Positions 48,516-61,731 of a stretch of DNA of 64,000 bases are shown here, one piece after another. The notes under the pieces were generated by a model. It was not told the DNA's origin and did not search any database. It saw only the letters and a program-made list of their open reading frames with translations. The stretch is from assembly GCA_017590115.1 (NCBI GenBank), contig JAGGNK010009114.1, positions 21,552,662 through 21,616,661 on the forward strand, written 5' to 3'. The position numbers and the translations under genes were made by a program. Source of the DNA: Montifringilla adamsi. Taxonomy: Eukaryota > Chordata > Aves > Passeriformes > Passeridae. How positions within the stretch are numbered: the stretch's first letter is position 1; every line of letters starts with the position of its first letter.

Positions 48516-50708
48516 AGATTAAATTAATTTTCCACAAATTGAGTCTGTTGGCTCATGTCAGTAATTGGTGAGTGATACCCCCATTTTTATTTGAGCCCAG
48601 GAGCATTTTTATCCTATCTTCTCCCTGGCCATCTGAGGAGGGACAGTAGAAAAGCAGCTGGGAGGAGTTTGACAGCCAGCCAAGGCACCAAGCCACCACA
48701 ACTCTATCCCAGCTAATTCAGATCTTTGATTTTTGAGGGCACCATGCTCCCTAAACATAACAAGAACACCCTGTGTGCATTCCTGGATGTTTTCTTTTTT
48801 AAAGGGAGACTGAAAGAGGAGTTAGAATGTGTCAGGTAGAGTAATGGGACTAAGCCTTGGAAATAAATTATTAAAAGATGTGTAGTTTTTATGGTCTTGC
48901 CCTCTGAGGATAATTCTTCTGTTTCATTGAATAGTCAATATGGTTGCTTTCCAGAAGTGTTTATGCGTTAGCATTTCAGAATGATGTAAATAAAATGTAA
49001 AGAAAATGGGAGTTGAGACCTAGTTTTCTTTTTCTGATAACCAGCAATTTGTTTCAGCATTTAGGAAGGCTGCAACATATCATGTGGAGCCAAATACTTC
49101 TGAATCTGACAGCTACTTCCCACTAATTTCTTTAGTTTGCTTTTAGAAGCTTCAGAATTCACCTAGCAGTTCTTTCACTGGGCAGACTTTCTCTGACCTT
49201 AAAGACCTGAAGAACATTAAACTGCAAAAAGCACCTATTTACAAAGTAAATGTATTTTCACTTACTCAAAGGGGACAAGAAGCAGAATGTACAGTCTGAT
49301 GGGAACCATGGAAAGCTAGCAGGAAATCTAATGAAACAAGGTGGAGGTAAAGAAAGAACTGTTAATTTGAAATTTCAAGGCTTTGTGTATGCAGAAGAAT
49401 AATTGTAATGGAAAGTCCAAAAGATTATTTAACATTTATCTTAAGGTGTATGGAACAGAGGCAAAAATGTAAGAGACACTTTTACTGAACCTGTACAGTA
49501 CCAAGTCCAACTCTCCCTTCAAACATTGCCCAAAAAATCTTGTCCTGGGGACACAAGGACAACAAAACTTTGCAAATGTCTTCTATCTAAAAGTTGTAAT
49601 GTCAGTCTCTTCATCAAATTTCATTCCAATAATTATGGAACACGTGAGCTGAGAATTGCCATTTATGGAACACAGTTGGAGCAGCATAACAAAGGGGTGG
49701 TGTTTCTCTCTCAGAGTATGACCAGCACTGCCACATGCCTGCTCCTCCCCCAAAATTTAAATGAGACACTCGGATCATTCCAAATGGCTTCTCATGTGCC
49801 CTGTCCTAGCTGCAGTTCCCAAAGAGCAAGGCAAGGAAGTCAGCAAGGAGGAAGACAAGAAGGGCATGCAGAGCTTGTCCTGGAGCCCTGCCCAGCTGCA
49901 AAACCCAGGTTCTGACCAAGGTGAGGATGTCCTGCTAAAAAGCCAGTGAAGTCAGTGGGTGCCACAAAGAGCATTTCTGTCTTAGAGAAGTGGGGGTTTG
50001 GGGGAGGGGAAGGTGTTTGTTTTGCTTTGTTGCCTTTTTTATGAATTCCCTTCATTCTGCTGTCCCATTCTTTTTTCTTATCTCTGGAATTCATGTAGCC
50101 TGTTTCACAGTGCTGCTGCTGGTGGAAAAAGGGAAAAATCTGGAATGGAAATGGTTCAATTTGCTTCTGCTGGGATGTTTATTATTTTCACAAGACATTA
50201 GTCCAGTGGTGGACTGTACAATACAGCCAAGCAAAATACAAAAATTTTCTAATTGTGAATTAGCTATCACTGGAAAGACTGGAATCTGTTACCAAAATAA
50301 TTATATTTTTTTATATTATTAAAAAAAAACTGAATGAAAATTCATAGTATTTTATACATTTGCAATACTTACACTAGTATGGAATAATTTTCATCTTCAA
50401 ATTGAACATTATTTTAAGATAAAATGGCCATTTTGACATTTAGAAAACAATACAAAAAATTAATCTGAAAAGCCAAAAGCCTGGATGTAGAGCAGAACAC
50501 TGATTTTCTTCAATTCACAGCTAAGAACTCCAATTTCTTTATGATAGTGAAATTGTCATGAACAATATTTGCGTTGTTTTATTCTACAATATTTCAACCA
50601 GAAATAACTTCAGTTTTTTATTAACTGCAAGACTGAGTCCTATTCATCAGTTAGGCAGGTGTATTGCCTGATAATGCAATAAGCTTTCCTGGATGTATGA
50701 GTTGTTTT

Positions 50709-50748
50709 ATTTCTTTTATACCAGCAATCAGCCATTTCTTTTATACCA
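50709..50748. repeat. 15-bp direct repeat with 25-bp period
   Basis: ATTTCTTTTATACCA occurs at 50709-50723 and again at 50734-50748. The bases between copies differ from those following the second, so this is a partly decayed tandem duplication. Confidence 0.8.
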
Positions 50749-52458
50749 AGAGCATAATAAAAACAAAAGGCTTATTTCTTTCTTACTGGTAGGAGAGTTA
50801 TAAATTATCATCCATCAGCAATAACTGTTGCCATTTAATAAAAAAATAAACCTTTCCTAAATCTCTCATGGAACATAATAGATAAGAATAAACAATGATA
50901 TTAAGGTTGGTGCCAAAATGAAGGATTGCTGCAAGTGAGGGTGTGCAGTGAAGTTTATACAGATAACACAGTCTGGCAACCAAAAGGAACTAATTCAGTT
51001 GTAATAAAACAGATAATCCAAACTTTTCTGAAATCTAAATAATCATAAATTGTAATAATCCTAACTTGTTGTTCAAGTATCTCAAAGACAAAAAATCAGT
51101 CAGAAACACAAACTAATTTAAAAACAACAACAATCAAGGCAGAATGTTCTAAATATTTCACCTGCAAAGTACCTATAAGATCACCTGAGGATCTCCAATG
51201 AAAAGTTCCTCTTTCAGTCCTGTCCTGCTTAGCTCAGACCACCAGTCCAAAGTTGGTGGTTTTTTCTAGATTTTCTATAACTAAATATCAGCTTTAAATA
51301 ACCAATATGGAGATTGCTACTTCAGAAACTCTAGAGATCTGGTAGCTGCAGCCAGATATGCACCATATTTTTAAAATTGCATTCCAGATGAAAAATTACC
51401 ATCTTGTGTAGCTCAAAAAAATCAACAAGTCTGAAAAGCCCGGTTTTCAAACACAGTGAGCAAGCACTATTGGATGTGAACCTCTCTGCAGGACACAGCT
51501 TGCATTTAGATGGAGTGACCACATGCTTCATCAAGAAAACCTGCACAGAATCTCTAGGAATAGGCAGAAGAAAAACAATGAAAGGTGTTAACCAAAATCA
51601 CAGTTTCTCCTCTTGCTCCAGTCATGTTGCCCATTTCAATGCTCTATCCTGGCACAGAACACCCCTCAGCTTCTCTCAGCTAAAGCACTTTTGTGCATTA
51701 TTTAACCACTTTCAAACTTTAACCAATTCCAAATGACAAGCACCATATTTTTTTGCCATATTTGTTTGCAATGCATGGTGAGTCTATAAATATCTCCCAT
51801 TCTCTCATCACTCTTATTCTCTGCTCACACAACACAGTGCACAGTATGTATTCCTGTGGAGGGCACTTCTTACACCTCAGCTGCAGAGCCCTCTCCCAGG
51901 TGCTCACTCTGTGCCTCACACTCAGAGGCTGCAGCAGGACAGAGTGACCAGCAGCTCAATAAATCAGCAATATCAGTGTATGAAGTGGAGATCATGTTAC
52001 TGAAAAAACTGATTTGTGGATAGAGTTATTGTCTTCCCACCTGTTATCCTGAGAAGGTGATCAGCCATCTTTCATCTGGGCAAAAATTCCCTTTCCCATT
52101 TGCGCAATGGCCATTTGGTGACTGGATCATCACTGCTGTCCTTCTGGAGAAAGGAAGACACTTCTCCAGTTGAAGCAGGGCAGAGAGGGAAGCACAGCCC
52201 CATGGGGAGCTCCTTCACCTTGGGATGGAGGAAGCAGAGTGTAAAATGAGACAATGCTGAGGAGCACTCACCAGATGAATGCTGCCTGCCCCAGAAACCC
52301 TATCCAGGTGTACAGCTGCAAGCTGATGTTGGAAAGACAGTACTCACAGCTTCCTATAAACCCTGAAACTCAATACTGGCTTCTTTAAATTTAGATATGT
52401 TAACTACAAGGAAGATAAATTATGATCTAGCAATGAAATTCATAGGGTTGTCTTCTTC

Positions 52459-52480
52459 TTTTTTTTTTTTTTTTTTTTTT
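52459..52480. repeat. 22-T homopolymer
   Basis: The uninterrupted T run follows TCTTC repeats and precedes GCTTAAAGTG. No retrocopy body is recognised on either side. Confidence 0.9.
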
Positions 52481-53166
52481 GCTTAAAGTGTGAAAATGGA
52501 AAATATCTTTCCATTATCTCTTTCCTTGATATATAACCTTTATAAATCACTGGCACTCTATTAGTCTACACTGGGAAACCAGTTTATATGAGCAAATAAT
52601 GATGTGATTCCCTTCCTTTTTATTTCCACACACACCTTACCAGTTTGGGGCTAAGGAGGATGCAGTTATGGGACTCCACAGAGTGGAGAATAAAGACACA
52701 TGGACCAGAGGGGATGGCAGAGAGGAAACACAGGGCATTCTACAGCAGAGCAGCAGGCTCACAGGGCATGGATTAATATCCACTCATTTCCAGGCACCAG
52801 CCAGGATAGAGCATTAGAACAAGCCATCTGTGAGAAAGGGATGCATGATAAAATTTTAATAGGAGAGAAAATTCTTTACTTCCTATCCCTAATCACTCGA
52901 TATGGATTAGTGTTAAATTTTGGGAAGTCACATCTCACTTCATTGGCAAAAGTTCTCTTACTGACAGTTGTCCCTTCCAGCCATTCTGAAATAACTTTTT
53001 TCTCTCATTCCTTCTTTCACATTCTCCTTCTCTACTCTCAGTCTCTGGCAGCCCAAGTACACATCAGCTCTGTCCCTTTGCCCTTTAGGATTCATCCTAA
53101 GGGGGAAGTTGTGCTGGAGGCTCATTCCTGAGATTTCATCAGAGCCCAGGGATAGCCCAGGGTCCC

Positions 53167-53205
53167 ATATGAGCACCTCCAAATATGAGCACCCATATGA
53201 GCACC
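53167..53205. repeat. three copies of ATATGAGCACC
   Basis: ATATGAGCACC starts at 53167, 53183 and 53195, with spacings of 16 and 12. The copies are perfect over 11 bases while the linkers differ. This short local duplication covers about 40 bases. Confidence 0.85.
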
Positions 53206-56200
53206 ATTCTTTGACATGGATGGCCAAAGAAAAATTTTTAGGGAAAAATAACCTTACTGCAAATATATTTTAAGGACCAGATACATTTGATCTCTGCAAA
53301 AAGGGTCAAAACTTCTTTCCTTAGGGGCCTTTCAAGAAACAGTGTAATGTACAAAAGAATCAACTGGTATTAAGAAGAGGGGAAATTGATTGCAAACATT
53401 TGTAGAACAATGAATTCAGCAAGACATCCAGGGAAACGTTATAGGCTTTAGCATTTGGGCATGAAAAGTCATCCTTCATGAACTCATTCATTGCAAATCC
53501 TGAGAAAATCATGACTTTTACTGGAGATGGAGAAGGGAGAGAATTTGTTAAATAGCCTCTGAAAATGATGCTGTATGCTTCAAAGATTAACAACATAAAA
53601 CTTCTTCATATGAACTGCAGCAGTTCCTCTGTGTTTTAATAGCTTAACAAATATACTTAGGAATATTACAATAAAGAGAAAGCAATAAGGCAATTATTTA
53701 CTACCCACAAAAAGCTGTGAAACTATTTATTCAATATACCATCTAAATTACACATTAGGTTAACAGGTTGTAAATGATAATCTAGCACAAACCTCAAATG
53801 ATGGCTTTTGCTTCCCAGAGTGATAACATTATTCCCAGCTAGAAGGGAATAAAAATACAAATTATTTTTTCATTGTGACCGTGAAAACTTTCCAGTTACA
53901 ATTCACATGCGGTTCAATATTTTATGCACAAGTGAAGGAAGCAAGCAACATTTACATGACAGAGTTATCAGTCTTTTTTTTATATTGCAGCTGTTTGGAA
54001 AGCCACAGGGCAAAGGCATTTATATATGAGATAAGCTCAGTCTGTAGAACAAATTAATGCTGGATTGTGCATTAAATGCCCTGTCTTTGGACAGCTAATT
54101 AGCTTTGTGCTGCTCAATTAAGCTTTGAAAGGACATGTTGTGTTTCTTGATGGAAGAGCAAACATTTCCAGACTATTTCACATTCTCAGTGTTTTCTGTT
54201 TCTATGACTGAGAAGTCCAAGAAGAAAAAGCAAATCCAGCAGCCTTACCAAAAGGTATCAAAGGCTAACCTACAAAGAAGGCAACAAAGTTATTTTCAAT
54301 AGTCCTAAAAAGCTTTGATTTTATGTCAAATAGCTTAAAAATGTAAGCTAGCTTGGAATAGGAAGGAAGTATAAATCCGTGTCTTCAATGCTTCTTAAAC
54401 TAGAAAAGTAGCCGGACCTCTCCAAGGAGAGGACAGAAACCCTGTATAACAACTCCCAATGATTTGTTAATATTGCCTCTTTATTGAGTTAGTCCAAAAT
54501 TTTCCATCTTTTTTCTTCCTGCCTAGTATCCTAAGCATGAGCATTGAGCAAGAAACACCCAAGTGTCTTTGGTTTCCTCAGTCAACAGGATGAAGGAGAC
54601 ATTAAAGTCTTAATTCTGATGTTTCTCTCGTTATCCAAACCCTTTGACACTTAAGCAGTGAGGGAAAACCTTCCAATACCAGGTTTCTCACAAGAACTTC
54701 AATACTTGATCTTTTCTTTTTCCTGCTGGTAGTAACTAGAGAGCTGACTTCTGCCTTCTCTTTTTCTGCTTGCCAGCCTTAGAGTACGAAAGCCTGGTTA
54801 AATTGCCATGGACAGGGGGTAAAACTAAAGGAGATTCCACGAAAAGAGTGATGGTTTTCAAATCTAAGCCCATGGTGGTTCAGGTGCATTGAGCTCTAGC
54901 AGTGGGATATCTTGTAGGGTGAGCAATCAAATTCTCTTTCCCAGTCAAATTTTCATTGCTCTACACATTAATCTACTGTTGAGCTGCAAGTGGCACATGC
55001 AGAGTATTTATTCAATGTCAGCCAATAACAAACAAAAGGAAAAAAACTGTCATTAAATGCTGCCTTTGGCATTGTGAACTTCAAGGATCAGTTTCTTATC
55101 AGATTTCTGTACTGGGGTATTTTCTTCAGTCTGAATCTTAAAGATAAGACCACTTACTAAACACTTTGGATTGTGAAGTAAACAAACATCAGAAATTTCT
55201 GCCACAGGTCATTGATGAACACACTAACAAAGAGAGTAAAAAATCAGAAAATTCTGAAGCTATGAAAAGGTTTTCATCTTCAGTTGCCAGCATTATTTAT
55301 TGTACTTTTCCAAGAAAATTCTGACTTTCAGAAACTGCACCTCAGAGGCAGATGTGGAAATCCATCCCAAGGAAGGACTGTCATCTACCAACCTGCAGGA
55401 GTGAGTATATATTTTGCATGATAATATACATTTGTGTTTATATATATCTACATGCATAAGTATTACATATAGTGTTAAAGTGGGCCCATACAAACCTGCA
55501 TATTATCCTGGCACCCCAGAAAGGTTCCCTTATCAGAAACAGATGGAACAGCTGTGCATCAAGACTTTTTTTTTATAGCTCTATTTTTAAAGGTTTTTAC
55601 TTCCAAAGCCCCAATTTAGTATACAATGCTGTACAAGTATATAAATACATGTATTCTGCACATAAAAATATGACATGTACACTCATCTGTAAGACCATTA
55701 CAGAAAAACCCTTTTAGATATGAGCACATTTTGTGCTTTATTTTTTTGCTTCAATCTGTTTTCTCTGGAGAAAACATTCAGTATTCCCGCACTTGCAATT
55801 CCTGTTTGTGAAGGAAAGAAAAATTCTTCAGGGTTAAGCAGGAAAGTCTTTGAAATCAGAAGTTAAATCCACAAGTAGCAATACTGAGAAGGCAGTACTT
55901 TTTATGAGCTCAAATGAAAACTTATCTAGAAGTCACAAGAAAACATTAACACTAATTTAGAAATCGTTCTCAAAGTGATGTTTGGAATTTGTTGTACAGC
56001 AATCGCTTACAGATATTCCAGTAGAGACAACCTTTAAAATTTAAGATGAATGTGCCTTTAAGGGCTTCATTAAGGCATTCCTCAAATGTTAACATGAATT
56101 AGCTCGTGATGCTTCTCTTGGAGGAAGAAAACAAAATGGCAGCAGGTGCAGCTGGAAGGCACAACTTCCCACAAGGATGGAAAACTTCAGTGCACAAACA

Positions 56201-56610
56201 GACCTAAGAAACCTGTTCTCCACATAGAGAAACCAGCCTGAGTGCATCCCTGCCTAGCACTGAAAACAGCTCTCCCATAAATATGTTATTACTTCCCCAA
56301 AACCATATTTTCACTTTAGAAACCTGAGATATTTTTCAGGTGTCAGTAGCAAAACCAACCACTTCTTTATTTAAATATCAAAAAAGAGAAAAAAACCCAA
56401 CATTTTTAATCACTGCTCTTCTATGAGCTGCACCTCTGTGACAATCAAAGGTTCAGCATCCTCAAAGCCAGACAGAATTTTTAGATTTGCAGTTATGCCT
56501 GCTTGCACGATGTTTAAAATGTTCAAAGCACACAAGTGGTCTTGAAAATCCTAACAGTTATAGCTACTAAGAAAATATTTTCAATTCCTTGGTTACTCTC
56601 ATTTTCCATC

Positions 56611-56623
56611 TTTTTTTTTTTTT
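56611..56623. repeat. 13-T homopolymer
   Basis: The T run follows ATTTTCCATC and precedes CCTTTATTTTAAAG. It is simple sequence only. Confidence 0.8.
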
Positions 56624-57436
56624 CCTTTATTTTAAAGACAGAGTTAGTTTTATTTCTGCCTGGATTTTTCCCTCAACATTCATACTTCCACATTTAATTA
56701 AGCAGACTGTAAACTTTGAACACACTTTGGATATGCCAGGCCTCATATACCTGTATATACCACAGAAGTGCTTCCTCTAGAAAACTGTCAGAGAAACAAC
56801 ATTGGTCTGAGCTGTATTTAATGTTCGTGGAGTTAATCTGATGCTCTGTCGAGAGTGAGGAATTAGCAAGAGTCCACCATGAAAGGAAGAGAGCTTGCTT
56901 TGTTCTGAGTCCAAGAAAACCAGCATCACCACTTCCTAGATTGTATATGAATCCTGCCCCACTTTGTTTTTCAAAACCTTTAATATCATGGGTTTAAACC
57001 ATGGAGTTCAAAATGCACCAGACTAGATCTGCTGATTAAATAAATTATTAAATATTATGCTGTATTACCCCTGCAAATTCTGCAGTGCTAGTTCCCAAAC
57101 TAACCCCCTGAAGCCAGCACAGAGGGAAGAAGTAGGTCCTTGAGGCATTGGTTTCTAAGACTTTGTATAAACCAAAGTCACATGAAAGAAGCCAACAGGC
57201 CTAGAAAGGAAAAGCAGGTGGAAGAGTTAAACAGAAAATGCACAATAACTGAAACCAAACAATGTGTTCTGGGAGAAACAGGTAACACACCTTTTATGTA
57301 ACAGAAGAAACAACAGCAGGCGAAATTCTTCTTCCAGAAGTGTTTGTCAGCCTCCAAACACGTGGCCAGCCTGGCTAGGGGGCACCCCTGGGGCAGCAGA
57401 GCCTTCTCTGTGCCCTGCAGACAGCAGGAGAGCCTC

Positions 57437-57489
57437 AGTGATTCCTGTAACTGAGCCTGGACCAGTGGTTCCTGCAGCTGAGCTGGACT
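57437..57489. repeat. imperfect 27-bp tandem duplication in GC-richer DNA
   Basis: AGTGATTCCTGTAACTGAGC (continuing CTGGACC) is followed at once by AGTGGTTCCTGCAGCTGAGC (continuing TGGACT). The two copies differ by a few substitutions and one deletion. Just after it, AGAGCAG and CTGCTCT form a short inverted pair. The block sits in a GC-richer patch with no recognised gene. Confidence 0.75.
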
Positions 57490-59554
57490 GAGAGCAGAAC
57501 TGCTGCTCTCCTTTCCTCCCTCCCAGCAAAGCCCCCTTGGTGCTCAGAAACCGCCCTCGATGGGAAGCACAGGGCTTGGGGTAAGTGCTGATAGACATTT
57601 CCACCTCAGCAGCCTGTGAACAAAGATTAATGTCAGCAGAACCCCAGATAAAAGCTTGACTGTGTTGAATGCCAGAAATATTCCTTATTTCCCCTTTCAT
57701 TATGAAAAATTATTTTATCTTGACTTTTCAGAAATACAGCGTGATTGCTCTCTCAATTAACTTACTGTTCTGTTTTCCATTAGTACGTAGAGAATAACTA
57801 TAACCCATCGCACTGTCCCAGGGCTTTTTTCAAAGATGCTGATTTACAGCAGAAAAGGGATTTTGTGTTTCTTGCCAGTTATAAAATTGCTAAGGTAAAG
57901 CCAGGAAGCAGACATGTTAGCATTCATTTCATCTCCAGCTCCTATTTCCCCAAGAAGGCAGGAGGCAGTTCAACATAAAAGAAAGTTATTAAAAATTCCA
58001 CACCCTTGAAGCAATCTTCATGAAACTGATACAAAATTCAATTTTCAAATTGCTTAATACAGCCTTCTCTTGACTAACACAGTTATCCTAACTTAAGGAC
58101 CTTTTAAACTAATGACCTGGAAGGAATAGAGACTATTTCATTTGAATCTGTGCAAAATTTGAAGAAATGCTCTGTACTCTGATTTTTTGCATCTCTTAGT
58201 ACCATTAGTAGTCCCTGAGCATCCTTCTTGCCATGGAAACTTACAGGATAGAACAGGGTGATTCATAATGCAACACAAGTGATTAAGTACATTTCAACTC
58301 AGAAATATTAATAAGTTGCTGGTCATATATTTAAAACAAAGTCATGAATACATAATGTCTTACAAGTTTCATTCAAATATTACAGTAGTTTAAATAATGA
58401 AAGTTTACTTAACTAAACCACCTAGGAGCAGAACATATAATAAATTAATTTTGGACTTTGTTTTCGAATTTGAGTTATGATAATTTATATCTTATAGACC
58501 TTTTTCAAACACAACACTTGAATAAAAAAACTTTTAAAACAACTTTAGTGGCATGAATCTACATTAAAAACTAGATTCCTAAATTTGTCTAGCCTAGTGA
58601 ATATCAATTACACCACTAAGAAGATTTCCTGAAAGTTTCTTAAAAGCTTCCCTACATAAGACAGTAGACATAAATCAGTCTGCAGTAGCCTAAGAATCGC
58701 ACAGAAGTTAAACATTTGTTTCTGTCAGCCCCTTTAGAGGAAGTGGCCCAGATTTCTAAAGGCTTTGTGCAGAGCAGCCATGCAGAGGTGCAGAGATCTG
58801 TCCTGTGAGGTGCTGGGTGATGGCACAGACCCGAGTGGCACCTGCAGCCCCCTGCTCCCAATCCCAGCTCATTCCTGGCACAGCCCTGAGCAAACAGGAG
58901 TGCAAGCCTCCAGCTAAACCAGCACCTTATCAGCTGCTGGTGTATTCCACAGTCTTCACTGGCCCACAGAGTCAATAAAATAATTCCCTCAAGCCAGACT
59001 TTCCCTCAACAGAGAGACACCAACTCTGCAGATGGTGCTTGGACAAGTGTGAGTGACAATCCATGCTCCTGACCTGCAGCTTAATGGGATGGTTTCACAT
59101 CCCCCCAGTTTTCCTGACACTCAGATCCTGCTGTAGCACTTGCTGACAGAGTTTAAATGCCTGCACCCTGACAGGGGGATGGCCTGTTTTGTGAGGAAGC
59201 ATGAGCAGTTTAAGACAAACATGAGAAAAGGTAATATTTTGCAGCAGAGTGCTCCCACAGTTCCCATCAAAGCCTCTGCACTTCTCACAGGACTGAATCC
59301 TCCTTCTACACACCATGACTATTTCTTTTGAACTTCTGCTGGGGTTTAGCTCTGATTTGAGAGCAAGATTGTGTATTGATTAGCAAGAGAAAGAGAAAAA
59401 TCTGGCTTTGAAACAGTTCTTTTGAAGATATTTTCTTCCAACTTCATGTAAATATCCAATGAATTTGGGAAATATTTGCAATGGCATTCAGGTAGCAGGA
59501 AAAAATCTTGACACTGTGGAAGTTTCTGGTCTGATATACTGAGTGCTGCAGAGA

Positions 59555-59600
59555 TTTGGATGAGTGGGTATCCATTTGGATGAGTGAGTACCCACTTGGA
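59555..59600. repeat. 20-bp tandem repeat, about 2.3 copies
   Basis: TTTGGATGAGTGGGTATCCA (59555-59574) is followed by TTTGGATGAGTGAGTACCCA (59575-59594) and a partial CTTGGACTCA. The first two copies differ at two positions. It lies inside the 156-codon minus-strand open frame, but 20 is not a multiple of three, so the repeat is not a peptide repeat. Confidence 0.88.
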
Positions 59601-60240
59601 CTCACATGCTATCTCCAAAAGGTACTTTTTAAAGCCAGTTATCTGATCAAAATTAATTTGTATTAAACAACTGCAGAAATTAGTTTCTTTCAAGTACTTG
59701 CTTTTATAAATTGCAGATGCAGCTTCATTATCTGATGAAGTCCAGTGCATGTTGTCAAATCCATGAAGTGGCACACTCACACAGTAACTGAGCACATATT
59801 TGTGAATAGCATTCATGACGTCTTAAATTTTAATGTGAACCATAGGGACATAAGCTAATATCTGGAGAACTTTCGAGATTTCTGAAGACGGATGCTTTGA
59901 TTATTTGGGCTTAAGAGAACTGTATGTTACAACCAAGCCTCTGTCACACCTGGGAAAAAAGATCCAGCAGCTCACATAGACACAGTAACACCACTTCAGG
60001 GCATGATCTAAGTACAGACAAACAAATGAGAGGAAAAAGTCTTAACCCCACTTGACAGAGAACTTAATCCCAAGCAAGGTGCAGGAGGCAAACCTCCCCC
60101 AGAGCAGGGAACTGAGTCAGCTCCTTGTGAAGCCCCGTCCAGTACAGGCTCAGCAGTAACACTGTCCTGGCTCCAAGTGCCCCTTGGTGCCACATGGATA
60201 TCCCTTTGGAGAAGTGCTTGCTGTTGACCTCTGCCTGCTG

Positions 60241-60285
60241 CCTGTAAAGTCAATGGCAAAGCTCCTACTGGAGGCAATGCCAGCA
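60241..60285. mobile_element. possible relic of the GTCAATGGCAAAGCTCC-type hairpin repeat
   Basis: GTAAAGTCAATGGCAAAGCT followed by CCTACTGGAGGCAATG closely parallels the recalled old amniote repeat GAAGTCAATGGCAAAACTCCCATTGACTTCAATGGGAGC. The first half (AGTCAATGGCAAAGCTCC) is almost intact. The second half is decayed. It is the best of the three such relics in the window. Confidence 0.38.
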
Positions 60286-61708
60286 CAGGCAGCCAAGGGG
60301 AAGAGGCTTTTTAGTCATTCCCCATAATATGCACAGTGAGAAAACAACTTTACTTGCACCATTGGTTTGAACAAAGCATTATCATGCTTTGAGCACACCT
60401 ATTTTCTGGTGAGCTACAGTGGTTGTTAGAGCATAAGCACAATCTGCCATCACATAATAAAGTCAACACATTACGCTTAAATTGGATGGAGTCATTTACT
60501 CAGTAGTAACAGGGACTGAGAAGCAAAACATAGCTACTCATTTTCTTTAATCTATAACCAGATGCTTTCACTGCAGGGATAAAGGGTATATGCCTCACTC
60601 ACCTCTTATTTGTCTTTGTGTTTTGCCAGGTAATTTAAGAAACACTTACAAAAAACCCCACTGTTTTCAGAGATTGAGTCATTCAGTAATGCAGCTGCTT
60701 GAAGGGGAGTCAGTCTGCACAGGAGTGCAGGAGGAGCTCCAACAACTTTTGCAAAGTTGCAAAATCTCTGGATAGAGAAAGCAACAACCCAAAAGATAAA
60801 AGAACTCCTTTTCCAGAAGAAATGCCTCAGTGATGCAAAATACAGCTTCATTTAGTGCACTGGCAGAGACAAAGACTCCAAAGTGTTTTGAGATTTTATT
60901 GTAGGAAGAGAAAATTAAGTGTATAAGAAATTTATTATTTGCTGCAAGCTTTTTCCCAAATTAAATCTCAGTATGTATTCAATGTATTTTCTGGATGCAT
61001 TTCATTCTAAATGAAACTTTATAAGCTTTTAACCACACCTTACTAATTCCCCCTTGCTGTCTTGATTAGCACTAATCAGATGAAACATTTGACTGGATAA
61101 ATATTGTAATGGTTTTTCTTCAGTTGCAAACATGCACTGTTGGTACCATTGTGCCAACATCAAACACAACTTCCAAACATGGAACTGCTGTCCAATTCCA
61201 TCTTTCCAATAAACTATGGATGATTTTAGAAAATAAATTTTAACCATTGACAAACCTGATTCATTACCAAATGTAATAAGTATTTCCATAAATTCTATTG
61301 CATTATTCATCTGAATCTCATAATTATGTTTTTTCCCCTCCCAGTGTTAGTGGAAGGGCTTGTTTTCCAGCAACAGCAAATACTGCTCCACAGTGCAGGC
61401 AATGCAAAGACACAAACTCCAACGTGAGAATATCTATCATTAGAAGAGTAGAAATTCAGCATAAGCTGCTTCTTTTAAAAAGCTGCCATTGTTTAAAGTT
61501 TCATCTTCATCTGTAATTTTATCTCTTTCATATCTTTCACTCCTCTTTCTCTTCAAGATATATTTTGAACACAATTCTATTGTGTTATACATCCCTGAGC
61601 AATCTGTTCAATTTTTGCATTACCAATTCTTTGAATAGACTGAGTTAATAAAAGCTTTTACTCTGTTTACTGCTATCTACTTCAAAACAGAGACAGCTAA
61701 AAGCTTTC

Positions 61709-61731
61709 TTTTTTTTTTTTTTTTTTTTTTT
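61709..61731. repeat. 23-T homopolymer
   Basis: The uninterrupted T run follows AAAGCTTTC and precedes GAGTCAATG. It could be a minus-strand poly(A) tail, but no recognisable retrocopy follows it. Confidence 0.92.

Larger units (their letters stand above)
48516..60240. other. unique non-coding DNA with small duplications, no gene seen
   Basis: About 11.7 kb with no supportable exon. The longest frames are 143 codons (52700-53131, +) and 156 codons (59346-59816, -); neither resembles a known family. GC-richer patches lie at 57340-57560 and 58770-58930. 54040-54140 is an AT-rich block with GCTAATTAGC and CAATTAAGC words typical of homeodomain sites. GAAGTCAGTGGGTGCC near 49949 may be another hairpin-repeat scrap. 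Simple repeats and duplications are listed separately. Confidence 0.55.

Noticed and set aside
52700..53131. 143-codon plus-strand open frame
   Set aside because: No recognised domain. An antisense frame overlaps its 3' part, and a local duplication lies just outside it. It is treated as chance.
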